This document shows, piece by piece, positions 62,295 through 64,000 of a DNA stretch of 64,000 bases. Below the pieces are notes generated by a model. That model saw only the letters and a program-made list of their open reading frames with translations, ran no database searches and was not told where the DNA came from. How positions within the stretch are numbered: position 1 is the first letter of the stretch; each line of letters starts with the position of its first letter. The stretch is from Antennarius striatus (lineage: Eukaryota; Chordata; Actinopteri; Lophiiformes; Antennariidae), in contig NC_090795.1 of assembly GCF_040054535.1 (NCBI RefSeq), forward strand, positions 6,671,501 through 6,735,500. The letters are read 5' to 3'. The position numbers and the translations under genes were made by a program.

Positions 62295-64000
62295 GTTAGA
62301 CTGGTTGACTGTCCTTGCCACTTCCTGATGTCCCAGTGACCGGCTGTCTGAGTCATATGAGGGATGTAATTTCATACAAGAAAGTGTAGAAACAAACCCA
62401 TCATTGCCTGTAGGACAACCTCTTGCAGATATGCTAATTTTCAAATCAAACCACAGATGTAGTTTGTTTGACCTTTTCTGTGTACAGTATGTCTTTGCCA
62501 TAAATTGATAAATTGATATATTTTGTAAAAACTTAAATGTCAAGCATTCTTTTAGGAGAATTACATCCTGACAGTATTTATTGTTTTCTCTGTTTATTGC
62601 TCTATCTAGAGTCAAGATTCAATATTCAAGACTTCTTTTATTATCAGTTAGGTGCCACTCCAGGATGTACTGCAGAGAAATAAATGCTTTTCATAGGCAA
62701 TAAAGGCAGAAAATATAAAACGCCAAAAAGCAAACCGAACAGCAGTTCTTTAAGAACAAGCAATAAGTTTAGTAATACATATAAATATAAATAGAAAAGT
62801 TTTTAAAAAATTTAAATAGAAGTTTAAAAAGTGGTGGGCGGTCAGTGCCAACAAGGCCTTCTCTGCTGGTCTAACATAACCAGAAATCATGATAATATTT
62901 ATGATAAAAGTTAATTATATTTTAATGCATTTGCCTTAAATAAATATATTCAAATATATTTATAAATATAGGTATATAATATGTGTTCTGTTTATAGGTT
63001 AGAGTTTTTATCCGATCCAAACTCAGCTAGCTTGTTTTGCCAGGTTGAATGAAACCTGCCCAGGACCTTCAGAATCTAGAGTGCAGGTCTCCCTGCACTG
63101 TAAGTGAACACATTAAAATTTTGAATGAAAATGTAGACAGAGAACATTTTTGGAAAGTGAAGGAAAGGCCAGAAAACCTGGTCCTGGAGGACGGCTGACC
63201 TCATGGCCTTTCGGCGTATTCGTTGATCTTGAACTAGGACAATTTCTTTTCGAAGTTAAATAAACAGGACAAAAACAAGTGAAGTTGCAAAAACACAAAG
63301 TACTTTACAGAAATTTCTGGGCACAGAGACTAACAGGAAAGAAACTCCAAGCTGTGTGCAAAGAGCCATAATATACATACAATATTTATACCCTTTCTAG
63401 TAGTTTTTCACATGGGATGATCTAACTCTCATCCTATCAGAAGATGCCACCACAAGATGTTCTCCATTTTCCCACATTGTGGCAAATATTTCATGTTCTG
63501 GGGAGGCTCACTCTACTATCTCGCAGCTGCAGGATCCACTCAAGGACATGCTGGCAGAATCACATAATTCTTCGGTCAGAGGTCTCATTTAGGATGTTGT
63601 GAGTTATTGTGTTAATTTCAAGGTAAAGATGGTTAAACAGACACACTAATTAAAAAGTGGTGATTTACAATAGTGAATTATAAGATGTGATTCAAAGTGT
63701 TAAAAATGGTGCAGTTGTAATGCAAAGTGTCAAAAATGGTGCGTTAACATATATGTACAGCATCAGTTCCCAGTGAAGTATGACGCCCACGTGACCACTG
63801 AATGCGGAAGCTGCTGCGGTAGAATTTAAGCTTTTTTTGACCAAACGGATGAATGTACACACATAAAATTTATTTTTTCTTCTATTTTTCATAATGATGA
63901 ATAACATATGTGTCACTTAAAATGAACTTTACTGTCCCTTTAAGTAGACCAGGGTATATATGGGCGAGTTGGGGGCAAGGGACTGCTTTGAATGCTGCGA
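62295..64000. other. Upstream of the SLC5A7-like gene, no gene seen
   Basis: Presumed 5' flank and possibly non-coding exons of the transporter. AT-rich, with a repeat-like segment near 62620-62760 and a short near-duplicate at 63695-63745 (AAAGTGT[T/C]AAAAATGGTGC twice). No promoter could be fixed. Confidence 0.5.

Overview
The window is nuclear DNA of a ray-finned fish, most likely a spiny-rayed teleost. The genes are split by GT-AG introns of vertebrate type, and the exons read as vertebrate nuclear proteins. The intergenic DNA is AT-rich with many simple repeats and with SINE, RTE-like and other LINE fragments and Tc1-like elements typical of fish. No bacterial-type operon, CRISPR array, tRNA or rRNA gene was seen.

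Layout. 1-12.85 kb: no supportable gene; a long AG microsatellite, one repeat-like block and two weak coding-like scraps. 13.36-21.35 kb (minus): a complete 17-exon gene for centromere protein C (cenpc), ending in a cupin domain. 22.88-25.13 kb and 27.45-29.52 kb (minus): a tandem pair of 314-residue multi-pass membrane proteins with identical exon lengths; the family resembles tryptophan-rich sensory (TspO-like) proteins in one motif, but its function is unknown. 30.83-31.31 kb (minus): an intronless nanos gene, probably nanos2. 32.27-37.30 kb (plus): kpna1, importin alpha-5, 538 residues, with an NRF1/GC-box promoter and a GC-AG last intron. 40.12-43.64 kb (minus): fam162a. 44.13-46.14 kb (plus): mix23/ccdc58, head to head with fam162a. 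50.50-51.00 kb (minus): a small stefin (cystatin A/B type) whose inhibitory loop has been replaced, followed at 52.21-52.83 kb by a broken second stefin. 54.25-54.69 kb: a stray copy of a transporter last exon. 56.67-62.29 kb (minus): a complete eight-exon high-affinity choline transporter-like gene (SLC5A7-like). 62.3-64 kb: no gene seen.

Gene models were built by hand from splice signals. The exon sums are whole codons for cenpc (1072 or 1080 residues), both TspO-like genes (314 each), kpna1 (538), fam162a (154), mix23 (144), the stefin (96) and the SLC5A7-like gene (554). Three of these equal the human protein lengths as I recall them (kpna1 538, fam162a 154, mix23 144).

The run kpna1-fam162a-mix23-stefin has the same order and relative orientation as human KPNA1-FAM162A-CCDC58-CSTA on 3q21, so it is an old conserved block. 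The genes do not form one pathway: cenpc builds kinetochores, kpna1 imports nuclear cargo, fam162a and mix23 are mitochondrial, nanos is a germ-line translational repressor, and the remainder are membrane transport or protease-inhibitor relatives.

The most unusual signals are the stefin without a QVVAG loop, a CENP-C with two WW-type nucleosome-binding motifs and no recognisable canonical YW motif, the twin TspO-like genes with a duplicated first-exon block in one copy, the GC-AG intron next to a CA tract, and a three-copy dispersed repeat family with short inverted ends.
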